Counted from the first letter of the stretch, positions 53,345 through 62,011 are shown. The stretch is DNA of 64,000 nt from Lacibacter sp. H375 (GCF_037892425.1 NZ_JBBKTT010000001.1:1612001-1676000), one strand, 5' to 3'. Translations and numbers: made by a program. The notes: generated from the sequence alone by a model not told the origin.

Positions 53345-53352
53345 TATATTTG
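53345..53352 (+). promoter_or_regulatory. Possible -7 box of the polysaccharide operon leader
   Basis: TATATTTG is a perfect TAnnTTTG match. No clear TTG lies 19 bases upstream, so support is partial. It would start a leader of about 330 bases before upxY. Confidence 0.4.
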
Positions 53353-53453
53353 CAACTATGAAAGCGGTGCAAGGGCACTGGGGAAAGTATTGTGAAACCT
53401 AACAACCAACATAAGTCTGCTAATTCGAGCAGTATATATAAATAATTGATGGA

Positions 53454-53488
53454 GGGTAAATGAGCCTGCTTGGCTTGTTTGCCCTTTT
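53454..53488 (+). terminator. Attenuator-like terminator in the upxY leader
   Basis: GGGTAAATGAGCC and GGCTTGTTTGCCC pair over 13 positions (three wobbles) around TGCTT and are followed by TTTT. It lies between the possible promoter and upxY, where an antiterminator would be expected to act. Confidence 0.7.
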
Positions 53489-53690
53489 ATCGTTATACAT
53501 TTTTAATTTTTTGGAACACTCAGTCTTTTTTTAGTTGGATGTGACTGAGGTGGCGAAGCTTTGTAGTAAATTAGCTGAAAGCGGGTAGTTTATGGTCATA
53601 GGCGGATCGTTGAAAGACGGCGGTTGGGAGCGAATAGTTCTAAAGTTTTGACGTTATGGAGTTGTCGTTCTCTGTATTTGTAGTTGAGAT

Positions 53691-54206
53691 ATGAGAGAAA
53701 TTAAAAACTGGTATGCGGTATATACAAAGCCAAGGTGGGAGAAGAAGATCTGTGCCCAACTGGATCGGAAGGGACTTGTGTACTACTGCCCAATGAATAA
53801 GGTGCGCAAGAAATGGAGCGACCGGTATAAAGTGATCGAAGAACCGTTGTTTAAGTCGTATGTATTTGTATTTGTGAGCGATGAAGAAAAAACAAGGGTG
53901 CGTTTAACAGACGGTGTGGTGAATTTTCTTTACTGGAACGGCAAGCCTGCAATTATCAGGGAACAGGAAATTGACGTTATCCGGAAATTTCTGAACGAAT
54001 ATAGTGAGGTGCAGGCAAGACCCGTGCAATTGGAGAGCGGCCAAAAAGTGCGGGTGAAGACCGGACTTATGATGGATACAGAAGGGATCGTGATCAAGGT
54101 AGTGAACAACCGGGCATATGTGCTTTTGGAGAGTCTTGGTTATGAGCTGACGGCGCAGTTTGAGAAGAGTAATTTAGAGCCGGTTATCGGAGCAGGTAAT
54201 CTTTAG
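53691..54206 (+). CDS. UpxY-family transcription antiterminator (NusG-like)
   Basis: A 171-residue NusG-like protein. The NGN domain spans residues 1-110 (NWYAVYTKPRWEKKICAQL, LFKSYVFVFVSDEE, VVNFLYWNGKPAIIRE) and a KOW domain ends the protein (VRVKTGLMMDTEGIVIKV). In Bacteroides, UpxY proteins are encoded first in capsular operons and let RNA polymerase read through the leader of their own locus. Its place ahead of wza and wzc and behind a hairpin fits that role. Confidence 0.9.
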   Translation: MREIKNWYAVYTKPRWEKKICAQLDRKGLVYYCPMNKVRKKWSDRYKVIEEPLFKSYVFVFVSDEEKTRVRLTDGVVNFLYWNGKPAIIREQEIDVIRKFLNEYSEVQARPVQLESGQKVRVKTGLMMDTEGIVIKVVNNRAYVLLESLGYELTAQFEKSNLEPVIGAGNL

Positions 54207-54300
54207 CGGGTAATGGGTAGCCGATAGTTTAAGTTCTATAGTACTGAGTTCTGATAGATCCGGGGCTGCCGGAGTTTACCAATCATTCAATAAATCAATT

Positions 54301-54322
54301 GTTGCGGCGTTAGTGCCGCAAC
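54301..54322 (+). promoter_or_regulatory. Perfect 8-bp hairpin upstream of wza
   Basis: GTTGCGGC, GTTAGT, GCCGCAAC. No T tract follows, so it is probably not a terminator. It could slow polymerase or be an RNA processing or binding site in the operon. Confidence 0.45.
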
Positions 54323-54347
54323 CGGATTAACTGACCAAATAAATTAC

Positions 54348-55172
54348 ATGATACGTTTATTCTCACTTTCAACAGCTGTGTGTTTGCTGTTTCTTTCTTC
54401 CTGTGTGTCGCCTGCAAAATTGCGAAAGGAAATGGTTTATTTTAATGAAGGGCTTGATACTGCTAAGCTGAATCAATACCAGTTGGTGGAACCCATTATA
54501 CAAAAGGGTGATCTGTTGCAGGTGAATATTTCTTCGAGAAGTTCGGCTGCCAACCAGCTGTTCAGCCAGAATTATTCGCAGGGAACAGTGGGTGCCGGGA
54601 GTGGCGGGGGAGCGTTAGCTGTTAGTGGAGGTACAGGCGGCGCTTCAAACAGTTACCTGGTTGATATTGTAAGCGGAGAAATTAAATTGCCTTTGCTAGG
54701 TGTTATCCACGCTGATGGCATGACCAAACTGGAATTAGAAAAAGAAATCATTAAACGAGCCAGTGAGTATTTAAAAGAAGACCCGATCGTGAACATCCGT
54801 TACCAGAATTTCCGTGTAACTTTTCATGGATTGGTTGGTGAACCAGGTGAAGTAAGTTCTACTTCAGAACGTTTAACCTTTCTTGATGCGCTGGCATTAG
54901 CCGGAGGTGTTGCACCCGGCGGCAATCTGAAAAATATCCTCATCATCCGAGAGCAAAATGGCAAGCGTACGATGCACACTGTTGATTTGACAAATGGTGA
55001 TTTTTTTCAATCGCCCAATTATTACCTGAAACAAAATGATATTGTTTACGTTGCGCCGACGGACCGTCAATTAAAAGCGACGGATCAAACTACCCAAAGG
55101 ACTTTTCAATATGTAAGTTTTGGGTTCAGTATATTAAATATTATTCTCATTATTGCAAATCTGTTCCGTTAA
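54348..55172 (+). CDS. Wza-type polysaccharide export lipoprotein
   Basis: A 274-residue lipoprotein with lipobox LFLSSC (Cys19). A Poly_export domain follows (QKGDLLQVNISSRS ... IKLPLLGVIHADGMTKLELE), then an SLBB domain (FHGLVGEPGEVSSTSERLTFLDALALAGG). It ends in a hydrophobic segment (about residues 250-272). Wza-type proteins form the outer-membrane secretion channel. Pairing with the Wzc-type kinase 13 bases downstream confirms the role. A Gly/Ser-rich loop at about residues 85-105 is longer than usual. Confidence 0.92.
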   Translation: MIRLFSLSTAVCLLFLSSCVSPAKLRKEMVYFNEGLDTAKLNQYQLVEPIIQKGDLLQVNISSRSSAANQLFSQNYSQGTVGAGSGGGALAVSGGTGGASNSYLVDIVSGEIKLPLLGVIHADGMTKLELEKEIIKRASEYLKEDPIVNIRYQNFRVTFHGLVGEPGEVSSTSERLTFLDALALAGGVAPGGNLKNILIIREQNGKRTMHTVDLTNGDFFQSPNYYLKQNDIVYVAPTDRQLKATDQTTQRTFQYVSFGFSILNIILIIANLFR

Positions 55173-55184
55173 TCAGAATACCCA

Positions 55185-57572
55185 ATGGCCAACGAATTTG
55201 ATCATCTACCACAGGCAGAAACTACGAACAGGCTTTTAACGTTCAAAGAGATCCTGTTCAAGTATATTTCGAACCTACCTTTATTTTTCTTTTCACTAGG
55301 TATTGCACTTATTGTGTCGTGGGCCTACCTACGCTGGTCAACACCATTGTATACGGTGAACAGCAGTATGATCGTAAAAATTGAAAATGCCACCAATATA
55401 AAGGGAAATGATAAGTTCAGCAGTATTTTCAATCCTGTTGATAAGATCAATACGGAAGATGAAATTGACCTTATGCGTTCAAAGGAATTTCTTAGAAGGG
55501 TGGTCGATACGCTAGGATTGAACGGCGTATATATCGAACATGGCAAGGTAAGGAGCAGTGAGATCTATAAGCTTACCCCATTTCTTGTGGAGCCCATTAA
55601 ACTAGACAGCACAAGAGGGTATTATTTTGATATTCAGCTGGCTGGTGAAAACAGTTTTTTCTTTAATAAAGAAACAAAGCCCCGGCAATTTTACAGTAAC
55701 CTGGAGATCAAAGGGGCGATTTTCAGAATTATCCCCAATCGTGCATTTGTAGGGTCAGCAGGACGTAAGTTTACCTATACGTGGATGCCTTCAAAATCAA
55801 TGGCTGGGCAAATTTCAGGCAGACTAGGGATAGCCCCCAAAAGCCGCAGCTCGAGTGTATTAAACTTAAGTTACACCACAGAGAATGTGGACAAGGGTAT
55901 TGATATTCTCAACCAGGTTATGCGTGAATATGGCCGGTATAATGTGGAAGACAAAAGCCGTATTTCCGAAAATTCACTCCGGTTTATTTCTGACCGACTT
56001 GGAGAACTTGAGAATGACCTAGGGACCGTTGAAACGAACCTGCAGGATTTTAAAAAGCGCAACCAGTTCCTTGACCTGGAGAATCAATCGCAAATGTATC
56101 TTGATAATATCAATGAATCTGAGAGTGAACTGCGTACCCAGGAGATGCACATCATGGTACTTGACCTGCTGGACAATTATATCAAGGATAAAAAAAATGC
56201 CTATAATTTAACGCCAACTACGTTGGGCATTTCAGACCCCACTTTGTCTACACTTGTGACTGAGTACAACCAGCTAATTTTGAAAAGGGAGAATGAACTA
56301 AGGTTTAGCCGGGAGGGCAGTCTTGTTATTAATGAAATCGAACAAAGTATAGAGCAGACACGAATCTCAATGATTGAGAATCTCAAAAATATCAGGCAGG
56401 CCTATGTTCTATCGAAAAACGAATTAGAACGGAGAGCAAGAACGGTTCGTACAGAAATGTTTGCGCTTCCTGAGAAGGAGAGCCAGATCAGGGAGATCAA
56501 ACGTCAGCAGTTGATCAAGAATGAGCTTTATACATTTCTTCTTCAAAAGCGTGAAGAAACAGGTATTCAGTTAGCCTCAACGGTTTCGAATGCAAAAATA
56601 TTTTCTGAGGCAGAAGGCGGCGGGCAGCCTATTTTCCCTAAGCGAAGGGACGCCTATATGCTGGCTGTGTTCTTTGGTTTACTGATACCAGTCCTCATCA
56701 TTTTGGTACGTGATCTTATGAATGACAGGGTAACCACCAAAGCTGATATTGTGAAGGGGACAAAGATGCCGGTAATTGGTGAATTGGGACATAATGATAA
56801 GGGCCAGACTCTCGTTGTTCTTAAAAACAGCCGGACCATTCTTGCTGAGCAATTCCGGATCATCAGGTCGAATCTTCAACCTGTGTTGAAAAAAGACCGG
56901 ACACCGGTTATTCTTGTTACATCGTCGTTTAGTGGCGAGGGTAAATCATTTGCTGCCACTAACCTTGCAGCTTCTATTGCGTTAACCGGTAAGCGAACCG
57001 TATTACTTGAGTTTGATTTACGTAAACCAAAAGTGGTAAGCGGACTCGGTTTGCAACGAGCTTTTGGTATAACGCACTATGTTATTGGCAAGATTGGTCT
57101 TGAAGAGTTACCTATTAAGGTTCCTGATATTGATAACTTTTTTGTGATTGCATGCGGACCCACACCACCTAATCCATCCGAAATGCTGCTTGAGCCCAAG
57201 GTGAAAGAATTGTTTGAATTCTGCCGGGATAATTTTGATGCGGTGATTATCGATACAGCACCTGTGGGACTTGTGAGTGATGCGATGACGTTGTCTCAGT
57301 TTGCAGACGCTACGTTGTTTGTTATCCGCCAACGCTACACGTTCAAGAAACAATTGCAGATGCTGGAAGATCTTTACCAGCAAAAGAAATTCCCTACAGT
57401 AAGTATACTGGTGAATGATATTAAAGTAGAAGGTTATAACAGTTACTATGGTTATGGTGGTTATGGTTATGGCTATGGTTATGGTTATGGTTATGGCTAC
57501 GGTTATTATGATAATGACCCGGCAAAGAACAAGTGGTATAATAAGGTGTTGCAGTTTATTGGGATTAAGTAG
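55185..57572 (+). CDS. Wzc-type polysaccharide co-polymerase and tyrosine kinase
   Basis: A 795-residue protein with two membrane segments (about 31-51 and 490-510) flanking a long periplasmic coiled-coil domain. A BY-kinase domain follows: Walker A SSFSGEGKSFAATN, Walker A' LLEFDLRKPKV, Walker B AVIIDTAPVGLVSDAM. The C terminus is an unusually pure Gly-Tyr tail (about residues 750-775, GYGYGYG repeats), the usual site of multiple autophosphorylations. It controls polymer length and export together with Wza. The tail is encoded by repeats of GGTTAT. Confidence 0.93.
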   Translation: MANEFDHLPQAETTNRLLTFKEILFKYISNLPLFFFSLGIALIVSWAYLRWSTPLYTVNSSMIVKIENATNIKGNDKFSSIFNPVDKINTEDEIDLMRSKEFLRRVVDTLGLNGVYIEHGKVRSSEIYKLTPFLVEPIKLDSTRGYYFDIQLAGENSFFFNKETKPRQFYSNLEIKGAIFRIIPNRAFVGSAGRKFTYTWMPSKSMAGQISGRLGIAPKSRSSSVLNLSYTTENVDKGIDILNQVMREYGRYNVEDKSRISENSLRFISDRLGELENDLGTVETNLQDFKKRNQFLDLENQSQMYLDNINESESELRTQEMHIMVLDLLDNYIKDKKNAYNLTPTTLGISDPTLSTLVTEYNQLILKRENELRFSREGSLVINEIEQSIEQTRISMIENLKNIRQAYVLSKNELERRARTVRTEMFALPEKESQIREIKRQQLIKNELYTFLLQKREETGIQLASTVSNAKIFSEAEGGGQPIFPKRRDAYMLAVFFGLLIPVLIILVRDLMNDRVTTKADIVKGTKMPVIGELGHNDKGQTLVVLKNSRTILAEQFRIIRSNLQPVLKKDRTPVILVTSSFSGEGKSFAATNLAASIALTGKRTVLLEFDLRKPKVVSGLGLQRAFGITHYVIGKIGLEELPIKVPDIDNFFVIACGPTPPNPSEMLLEPKVKELFEFCRDNFDAVIIDTAPVGLVSDAMTLSQFADATLFVIRQRYTFKKQLQMLEDLYQQKKFPTVSILVNDIKVEGYNSYYGYGGYGYGYGYGYGYGYGYYDNDPAKNKWYNKVLQFIGIK

Positions 57573-57577
57573 ACGTA

Positions 57578-57612
57578 ATGTAGGATATAGGATTTGTGAT
57601 GTTGGATTTATG
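57578..57612. repeat. Heptamer-period array between wzc and asnB
   Basis: ATGTAGG, ATATAGG, ATTTGTG, ATGTTGG, ATTTATG: five units of 7 bases immediately after the wzc stop. ATTTGTG also occurs in the array at 52305. Confidence 0.75.
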
Positions 57613-57631
57613 AGTATACTAAAACTATCAT

Positions 57632-59407
57632 ATGTGTCGCATCGCAGGAATTTTTGATCCTTCGATCAAGAACCTGCAGGAGCAGGTTATTAATATGCGT
57701 GATGCGATGCATCGGGGCGGTCCCGATGATACGGGTTTGTTTGTGCATTCTTCATTGCCGCTTGCACTTGGTCATCGTCGTTTATCACTTATTGATTTGA
57801 GTGAGGCTGGTCATCAACCGATGATCGATGCCGAGTTAACTATAGTGTTCAACGGTGAGATCTACAATTATTTAGAGCTACGTTCTACTCTTCAGCATTA
57901 CGGTCACCAGTTCAAAACAGAAAGTGATACTGAAGTTATCCTTAAAGCATACCGACAATGGGGTGTGGATGCGTTTGAATATTTCAACGGCATGTTTGCG
58001 TTGGCGTTGCTTGATGAAAAAAAGCAGCAGCTGGTATTAGCAAGAGATCATGCGGGCATCAAGCCGTTGTATTATTATCTTGATGAACATTGTCTTTATT
58101 TTGCTTCAGAAATCAGGGCGTTTGCAAAGGCAGAAAAAGTATTTGAAGAAAATACCAAATGGCGATCAGCTTTTTTAACTTTCGGTCATTTACCTGAACC
58201 TATTACTACACTTAAAAATGTAGTACCACTTGCAAAAGGAACAGCACTGGTGATCGAACTTCCATCGCTTAAAAAGAAAGTACAGCGCTTTTTTAAGTGG
58301 AGTTTTACAGGAAAGCTTAAACAGGAAGATGAAGCATTGCAATTAATGCGTGAAACCCTGGAGCAGGCAGTGGAACGTCATCTTATTGCTGATGCGCCTA
58401 TTGGCTTATTCCTGAGTGGGGGTATTGATTCGAGCCTGCTTACATTAATTGCCAGTCATACCAGAAAAGATAGTCTGCACACTCTTTCCATTGTTTTTAA
58501 TGAAAAAGCATATTCGGAAGAAAAATACCAACAGCTTATCATTGATAAAACAGGCGCTAAACATCAATCGTTCCTGGTAACTAAAGATATTTTCAACACC
58601 CAACTTGAAGATGCTATGCAGGCTATGGATCAACCAACGCTTGATGGTATTAACACATACTTTATTTCAATGTATGCAAAAGCATACGGTTTAAAGGCTG
58701 TGCTGTCGGGCCTTGGTGCAGATGAATTATTCGGGGGTTATCCTTCTTTCAGACAGCAGAAAAAAATGAAGATTGTGCAGAGAGCACCAAGCCGGTTTTT
58801 AAGAAGCCTGCAAGGATTTCCCGACCATCGCCTCCGGAAACTCAGTTATGCAGGTATGCAAAACACGGCGGCAGAGTACCTGAGTTACCGTGGCATTTTT
58901 ACACCCGTATCTGTTGCGTCGTTACTTGATACTACAGAAAAAGAAATTGAAGACGACCTGATTGCTTTGAGTGAATTTTATCCTGTGAGCACGCTCAGTA
59001 ATGGTAACAGGATCAGCTGGCTGGAGACAAATTTCTATATGCAGAACCAGTTATTGAAAGATTCTGATTTTATGAGTATGTGGCATGGTCTTGAAATAAG
59101 GGTTCCTTTTCTTGATAAAGAGGTGATGCTGATGGCAGGAGCCATTGACGAAGCCATTAAGTTTAAAAAAGTACCCCCCAAATATTTGTTGGTGAAGGCG
59201 TTTGAAGATGAATTACCCGAAGCTATCTGGAAACGAAAGAAACAGGGATTTACGTTCCCGTTTGAAGGGTGGTTAAAAGAGAATGAATTCATTAAGCCTT
59301 CAAATACTGATGAGGAACAATTGTATAAGAAATTTCAGCAGAAAAAATTGTCGTGGGGAAGGTATTGGTGTGCGTTGCTGATGAACAGGTTTGTGCGGAA
59401 TGGATAG
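57632..59407 (+). CDS. asnB: Asparagine synthetase (glutamine-hydrolysing), AsnB type
   Basis: A 591-residue protein starting MCRIAGIFD, with the glutaminase nucleophile Cys2 exposed after removal of Met1. The N-terminal glutaminase domain holds MHRGGPDDTG and IVFNGEIYNYLELR; the synthetase domain has the PP-loop LFLSGGIDSSLLT. Within polysaccharide loci AsnB-like enzymes often amidate sugars or attached amino acids rather than make free asparagine. The 3' end is partly duplicated just downstream. Confidence 0.92.
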   Translation: MCRIAGIFDPSIKNLQEQVINMRDAMHRGGPDDTGLFVHSSLPLALGHRRLSLIDLSEAGHQPMIDAELTIVFNGEIYNYLELRSTLQHYGHQFKTESDTEVILKAYRQWGVDAFEYFNGMFALALLDEKKQQLVLARDHAGIKPLYYYLDEHCLYFASEIRAFAKAEKVFEENTKWRSAFLTFGHLPEPITTLKNVVPLAKGTALVIELPSLKKKVQRFFKWSFTGKLKQEDEALQLMRETLEQAVERHLIADAPIGLFLSGGIDSSLLTLIASHTRKDSLHTLSIVFNEKAYSEEKYQQLIIDKTGAKHQSFLVTKDIFNTQLEDAMQAMDQPTLDGINTYFISMYAKAYGLKAVLSGLGADELFGGYPSFRQQKKMKIVQRAPSRFLRSLQGFPDHRLRKLSYAGMQNTAAEYLSYRGIFTPVSVASLLDTTEKEIEDDLIALSEFYPVSTLSNGNRISWLETNFYMQNQLLKDSDFMSMWHGLEIRVPFLDKEVMLMAGAIDEAIKFKKVPPKYLLVKAFEDELPEAIWKRKKQGFTFPFEGWLKENEFIKPSNTDEEQLYKKFQQKKLSWGRYWCALLMNRFVRNG

Positions 59408-59410
59408 AAA

Positions 59411-59471
59411 GACCCACCCCTCGAACTACGTTCCTTCCCTACGGGAACCTCCCAGGAGGGGATACATTCTA
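59411..59471. repeat. CCCCTC/GAGGGG hairpin repeat, copy 1
   Basis: CCCACCCCTCG .. GTTCC..GGAAC .. CAGGAGGGG: an outer CCCCTC/GAGGGG stem and an inner GTTCC/GGAAC stem. It follows asnB. Copy 2 at 59589-59649 is 178 bases on and almost identical. Confidence 0.9.
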
Positions 59472-59479
59472 AGAAGCTT

Positions 59480-59578
59480 TCGAAAAACGAGGAAGATCAA
59501 TTGTTTAAACACATTGAGCAGGGAAATTATCGTGGGAAGGTATTGGTGTGCGTTGTTGATGAACAGGTTTGAGCGGAA
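59480..59578 (+). pseudogene. Remnant of the 3' end of a second asnB
   Basis: The sequence encodes NEEDQLFKHIEQGNY, matching DEEQLYKKFQQKKLSWG at the end of asnB, then after a one-base frameshift GRYWCALLMNRFERNG, matching GRYWCALLMNRFVRNG. It ends at a stop and is followed by a second copy of the hairpin repeat. The weaker match at its start than at its end suggests a diverged paralogue that has been partly made alike again. Confidence 0.75.
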
Positions 59579-59588
59579 TGGATAGGAA

Positions 59589-59649
59589 GACCCACCCCTC
59601 GAACTACGTTCCTTCCCTACGGGAACCTCCCAGGAGGGGATACATTCTA
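59589..59649. repeat. CCCCTC/GAGGGG hairpin repeat, copy 2
   Basis: Nearly identical to 59411-59471 across its length, including the trailing ATACATTCTA. Together with the preceding gene fragment it forms a direct repeat with a 178-base period. Confidence 0.9.
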
Positions 59650-59681
59650 CGTGGCTTTTCGATTGAACGACTAAATTCAAG

Positions 59682-60788
59682 ATGCAGGAGAAAAAAATTG
59701 GTTTTTTTGTGTTAACAGCCTTCTCGCACATGGGTGGTATTGAAAAGTTTAACCGGGCTTTTATGAAAGCACTGGCCGATCTTTCAGCAACACTTCAATT
59801 GAAGACCACACTCGGGGGCATGCATGACCAGCGGTTTGATCAAGATTATACAGCACAACAAACCTATCATACATTCAAGGGAAAGAAACTTTCGTTTGTG
59901 TTATGGGCAGTGAAAAAATCGTTACGGCAGGATGTAATTATCCTTGGGCATTTGAATCTTGCACCCATTGCTGTTTTATTAAAACTGATTGCTCCGAAGA
60001 AAAAACTGATCATTATCTGTCATGGTATTGAAGTGTTTGAACCTGTGAGCGGACTGAAGAAAAAAGCATTGCAACAGGCCGATCAAGTTCTAACGGTGAG
60101 CAGCTTCACCCAACAGCAATTAATTTCGAGGCAGGGCTTGCCTGCTGAAAAGATCACGGTGTTTCCTAATACGATCGATCCCTTTTTTCAATTTCCGGTT
60201 GACTTTACAAAACCGGTTTATTTACAGGAACGTTACGGTATTGCTCCGCAGGAAAAAGTGATCTTCACGCTGACAAGGTTGAACAGCAACGAAGGTTACA
60301 AAGGTTATGATACATTGGTGAGCATCTTACCAGCGCTATTGAAAAAAAATATTCCATTCAAGTATATTCTTGCAGGGAAAGCTGATGCAACAGAACTGCT
60401 GAGGATGAACACCCTGATCAAATCTCTTGGCCTGGAACAGCAAGTGATGATGCCGGGGTTTGTTTCCGATGAAGAAATCACTGATCATTATTTATTAGCT
60501 GATGTATTTGTGATGCCGAGCAAAGGCGAAGGGTTTGGTATTGTGTATACGGAAGCTATGGCTTGCGGGTTGCCTGTGATTGCAGGAAATAAAGACGGGA
60601 GTACGGAAGCGTTGCAGTTTGGTGAGTTGGGAACTTTGGTTGATCCGGACAATGCCGATGAATTGAAGGAAGCATTGATGAATGTGCTGAATGAGCAACA
60701 TGATCCGGTGCAGGTGCAGCAAAAAATGCTGAAGTATTTTTCGTTTGAGAAGTTTAAAGAACGCTTGAAGCTTGTGTTGGAATCATGA
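59682..60788 (+). CDS. Family 4 glycosyltransferase
   Basis: A 368-residue GT-B fold enzyme. The N-terminal domain has the acceptor-side loop FSHMGGIEKFNRAF. The C-terminal domain holds the nucleotide-sugar site: FTLTRLNSNEGYKGYDTLV, PGFVSDEEITDHYLLADVFVMPSKGEGFGIVYTEAMACGLPVIA with the E-x7-E motif. It is cytoplasmic with no membrane segment, adding one sugar during assembly of the exopolysaccharide repeat; donor and acceptor are not predictable. Confidence 0.92.
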   Translation: MQEKKIGFFVLTAFSHMGGIEKFNRAFMKALADLSATLQLKTTLGGMHDQRFDQDYTAQQTYHTFKGKKLSFVLWAVKKSLRQDVIILGHLNLAPIAVLLKLIAPKKKLIIICHGIEVFEPVSGLKKKALQQADQVLTVSSFTQQQLISRQGLPAEKITVFPNTIDPFFQFPVDFTKPVYLQERYGIAPQEKVIFTLTRLNSNEGYKGYDTLVSILPALLKKNIPFKYILAGKADATELLRMNTLIKSLGLEQQVMMPGFVSDEEITDHYLLADVFVMPSKGEGFGIVYTEAMACGLPVIAGNKDGSTEALQFGELGTLVDPDNADELKEALMNVLNEQHDPVQVQQKMLKYFSFEKFKERLKLVLES

Positions 60789-60808
60789 TGTGCTTCGCAC
60801 ACCCATCT

Positions 60809-60913
60809 TTCTTTTGTCTTGACACAAAAGAAACAAAAAGTCAAGTCGAAACATATTACCCCCATGTTTCGGCAAACGCCCTGATGGTGCCAAAGTACTA
60901 CTGTGATGAAAAG
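60809..60913. repeat. Two-hairpin repeat (copy 2 of 2)
   Basis: Hairpin 1: CTTTTGT..ACAAAAG. Hairpin 2: CGAAACAT..ATGTTTCG. Then GGCAAACGCCCTGAT and AGTACTACTGTGATGAAA. Same layout as 50939-51048. An extra GTGCTTCGCAC hairpin precedes it. Confidence 0.85.
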
Positions 60914-60984
60914 CTATTGTACTTGCACACTCATCCTTTTTGTAGCATAGTGAAATATAGGAGTCAGTATTAGTGGTTACGGTT

Positions 60985-61989
60985 ATGAAAAAACTTCGTT
61001 TTTTATTAGCAGGATGTGGAACAATTGGTGAGCGGCATGCGAGGCTTGCTGCAGAAAATGGCGTGCTGGTTGCGGTGTGTGATATTGATGAAAAAAAGGT
61101 GAAGGCCTTTTCTGCGAAGTATGATTGTTATGGTTACACCTCGCTGAAGGATATGCTAAACAATGAAGAAGCGGATGCGTTGGTTGTTTGCACGCCAAAC
61201 GGGTTACATGCAACACATAGCATCAGCGGATTGAAAGCCAACCTTCATGTGTTGTGTGAAAAACCCATGGCTATTTTATCGGTTGATTGTAAGCGGATGA
61301 TCAATGCTGCTGCTACAACAAAAAAACATTTGCTGATCGTAAAGCAGAATCGCCTGAACCCGCCTGTGGCCGCCGTAAAAAATCTGCTTGCTAAAAACAA
61401 ACTCGGAAAAATTTACAGTGTGCAGGTGAATTGCTTTTGGAACCGAGGAGCAAAGTATTACCAGCTATCGAACTGGCGGGGAACAAAAAAACTTGATGGG
61501 GGCGTGTTGTTTACACAGTTCAGTCATTTCATTGATCTGCTGTATTGGTTTTTTGGTGAAGTGAAAACTGTAAAAGGGTTTACCGCTAATTTGGCGCACC
61601 AGGAATTGATTGAAGTGGAAGACACCGGTGTGTTTTCGTTTGTTACAACAGGTGGTATACCGGGTACACTGCATTACAGCACGAATACAAAGAATAAAAA
61701 CTACGAAGGTTCTATTAATATTCTTGCAGAAAAAGCAACGATCAAGATTGGCGGACCTTATTTAAATACAATTGAATACCAGGAGCCTGTGTTGATTGAT
61801 GTGGCTACACTTACTGCCGGTAATGATGCCAATCAATACAAAGGATACCAGGGATCGATGAATAATCATGCGAGGGTGTATGATGAGTTTATTCAGGTAA
61901 TTGCAGGGAAGCAGAAGAAGTATGTGTCGGGGGAAGAAGGAATTCATAGCGTGAAGATGATTGAGCAGTTTTATAAAGCAGCAAAGTGA
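60985..61989 (+). CDS. Gfo/Idh/MocA family oxidoreductase
   Basis: A 334-residue NAD(P)-dependent sugar oxidoreductase from ATG 60985. The Rossmann fold carries LLAGCGTIGERHARLA and ALVVCTPNGLHA; LCEKPMAI is the family's conserved lysine motif; the C-terminal domain has the histidine in FTQFSHFIDLLYWFFG. It probably oxidises or reduces a nucleotide sugar at C3 for exopolysaccharide synthesis. The hexapeptide acetyltransferase downstream suggests a pathway to an acetamido sugar acid, as with WlbA and WlbB. Confidence 0.9.
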   Translation: MKKLRFLLAGCGTIGERHARLAAENGVLVAVCDIDEKKVKAFSAKYDCYGYTSLKDMLNNEEADALVVCTPNGLHATHSISGLKANLHVLCEKPMAILSVDCKRMINAAATTKKHLLIVKQNRLNPPVAAVKNLLAKNKLGKIYSVQVNCFWNRGAKYYQLSNWRGTKKLDGGVLFTQFSHFIDLLYWFFGEVKTVKGFTANLAHQELIEVEDTGVFSFVTTGGIPGTLHYSTNTKNKNYEGSINILAEKATIKIGGPYLNTIEYQEPVLIDVATLTAGNDANQYKGYQGSMNNHARVYDEFIQVIAGKQKKYVSGEEGIHSVKMIEQFYKAAK

Positions 61990-62011
61990 TTTATGAAAGA
62001 TTTCGGGGAAA

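Larger units (their letters stand above)
52259..53690. other. Long gene-poor region with repeats and leader
   Basis: About 1.4 kb with no confident gene. It holds two heptamer arrays (52305-52339, 52451-52520), scattered CACAGAT-type phrases (near 52577, 53011 and 53194), a regulator fragment (52745-52870) and the leader of the polysaccharide operon with a promoter-like box and hairpin (53345-53488). It looks like a repeat-rich boundary zone ahead of the exopolysaccharide locus. Confidence 0.7.

Noticed and set aside
59391-59585. 64-codon ORF after asnB as a real gene
   Set aside because: It is made of the asnB end, a hairpin repeat and a frameshifted asnB fragment.
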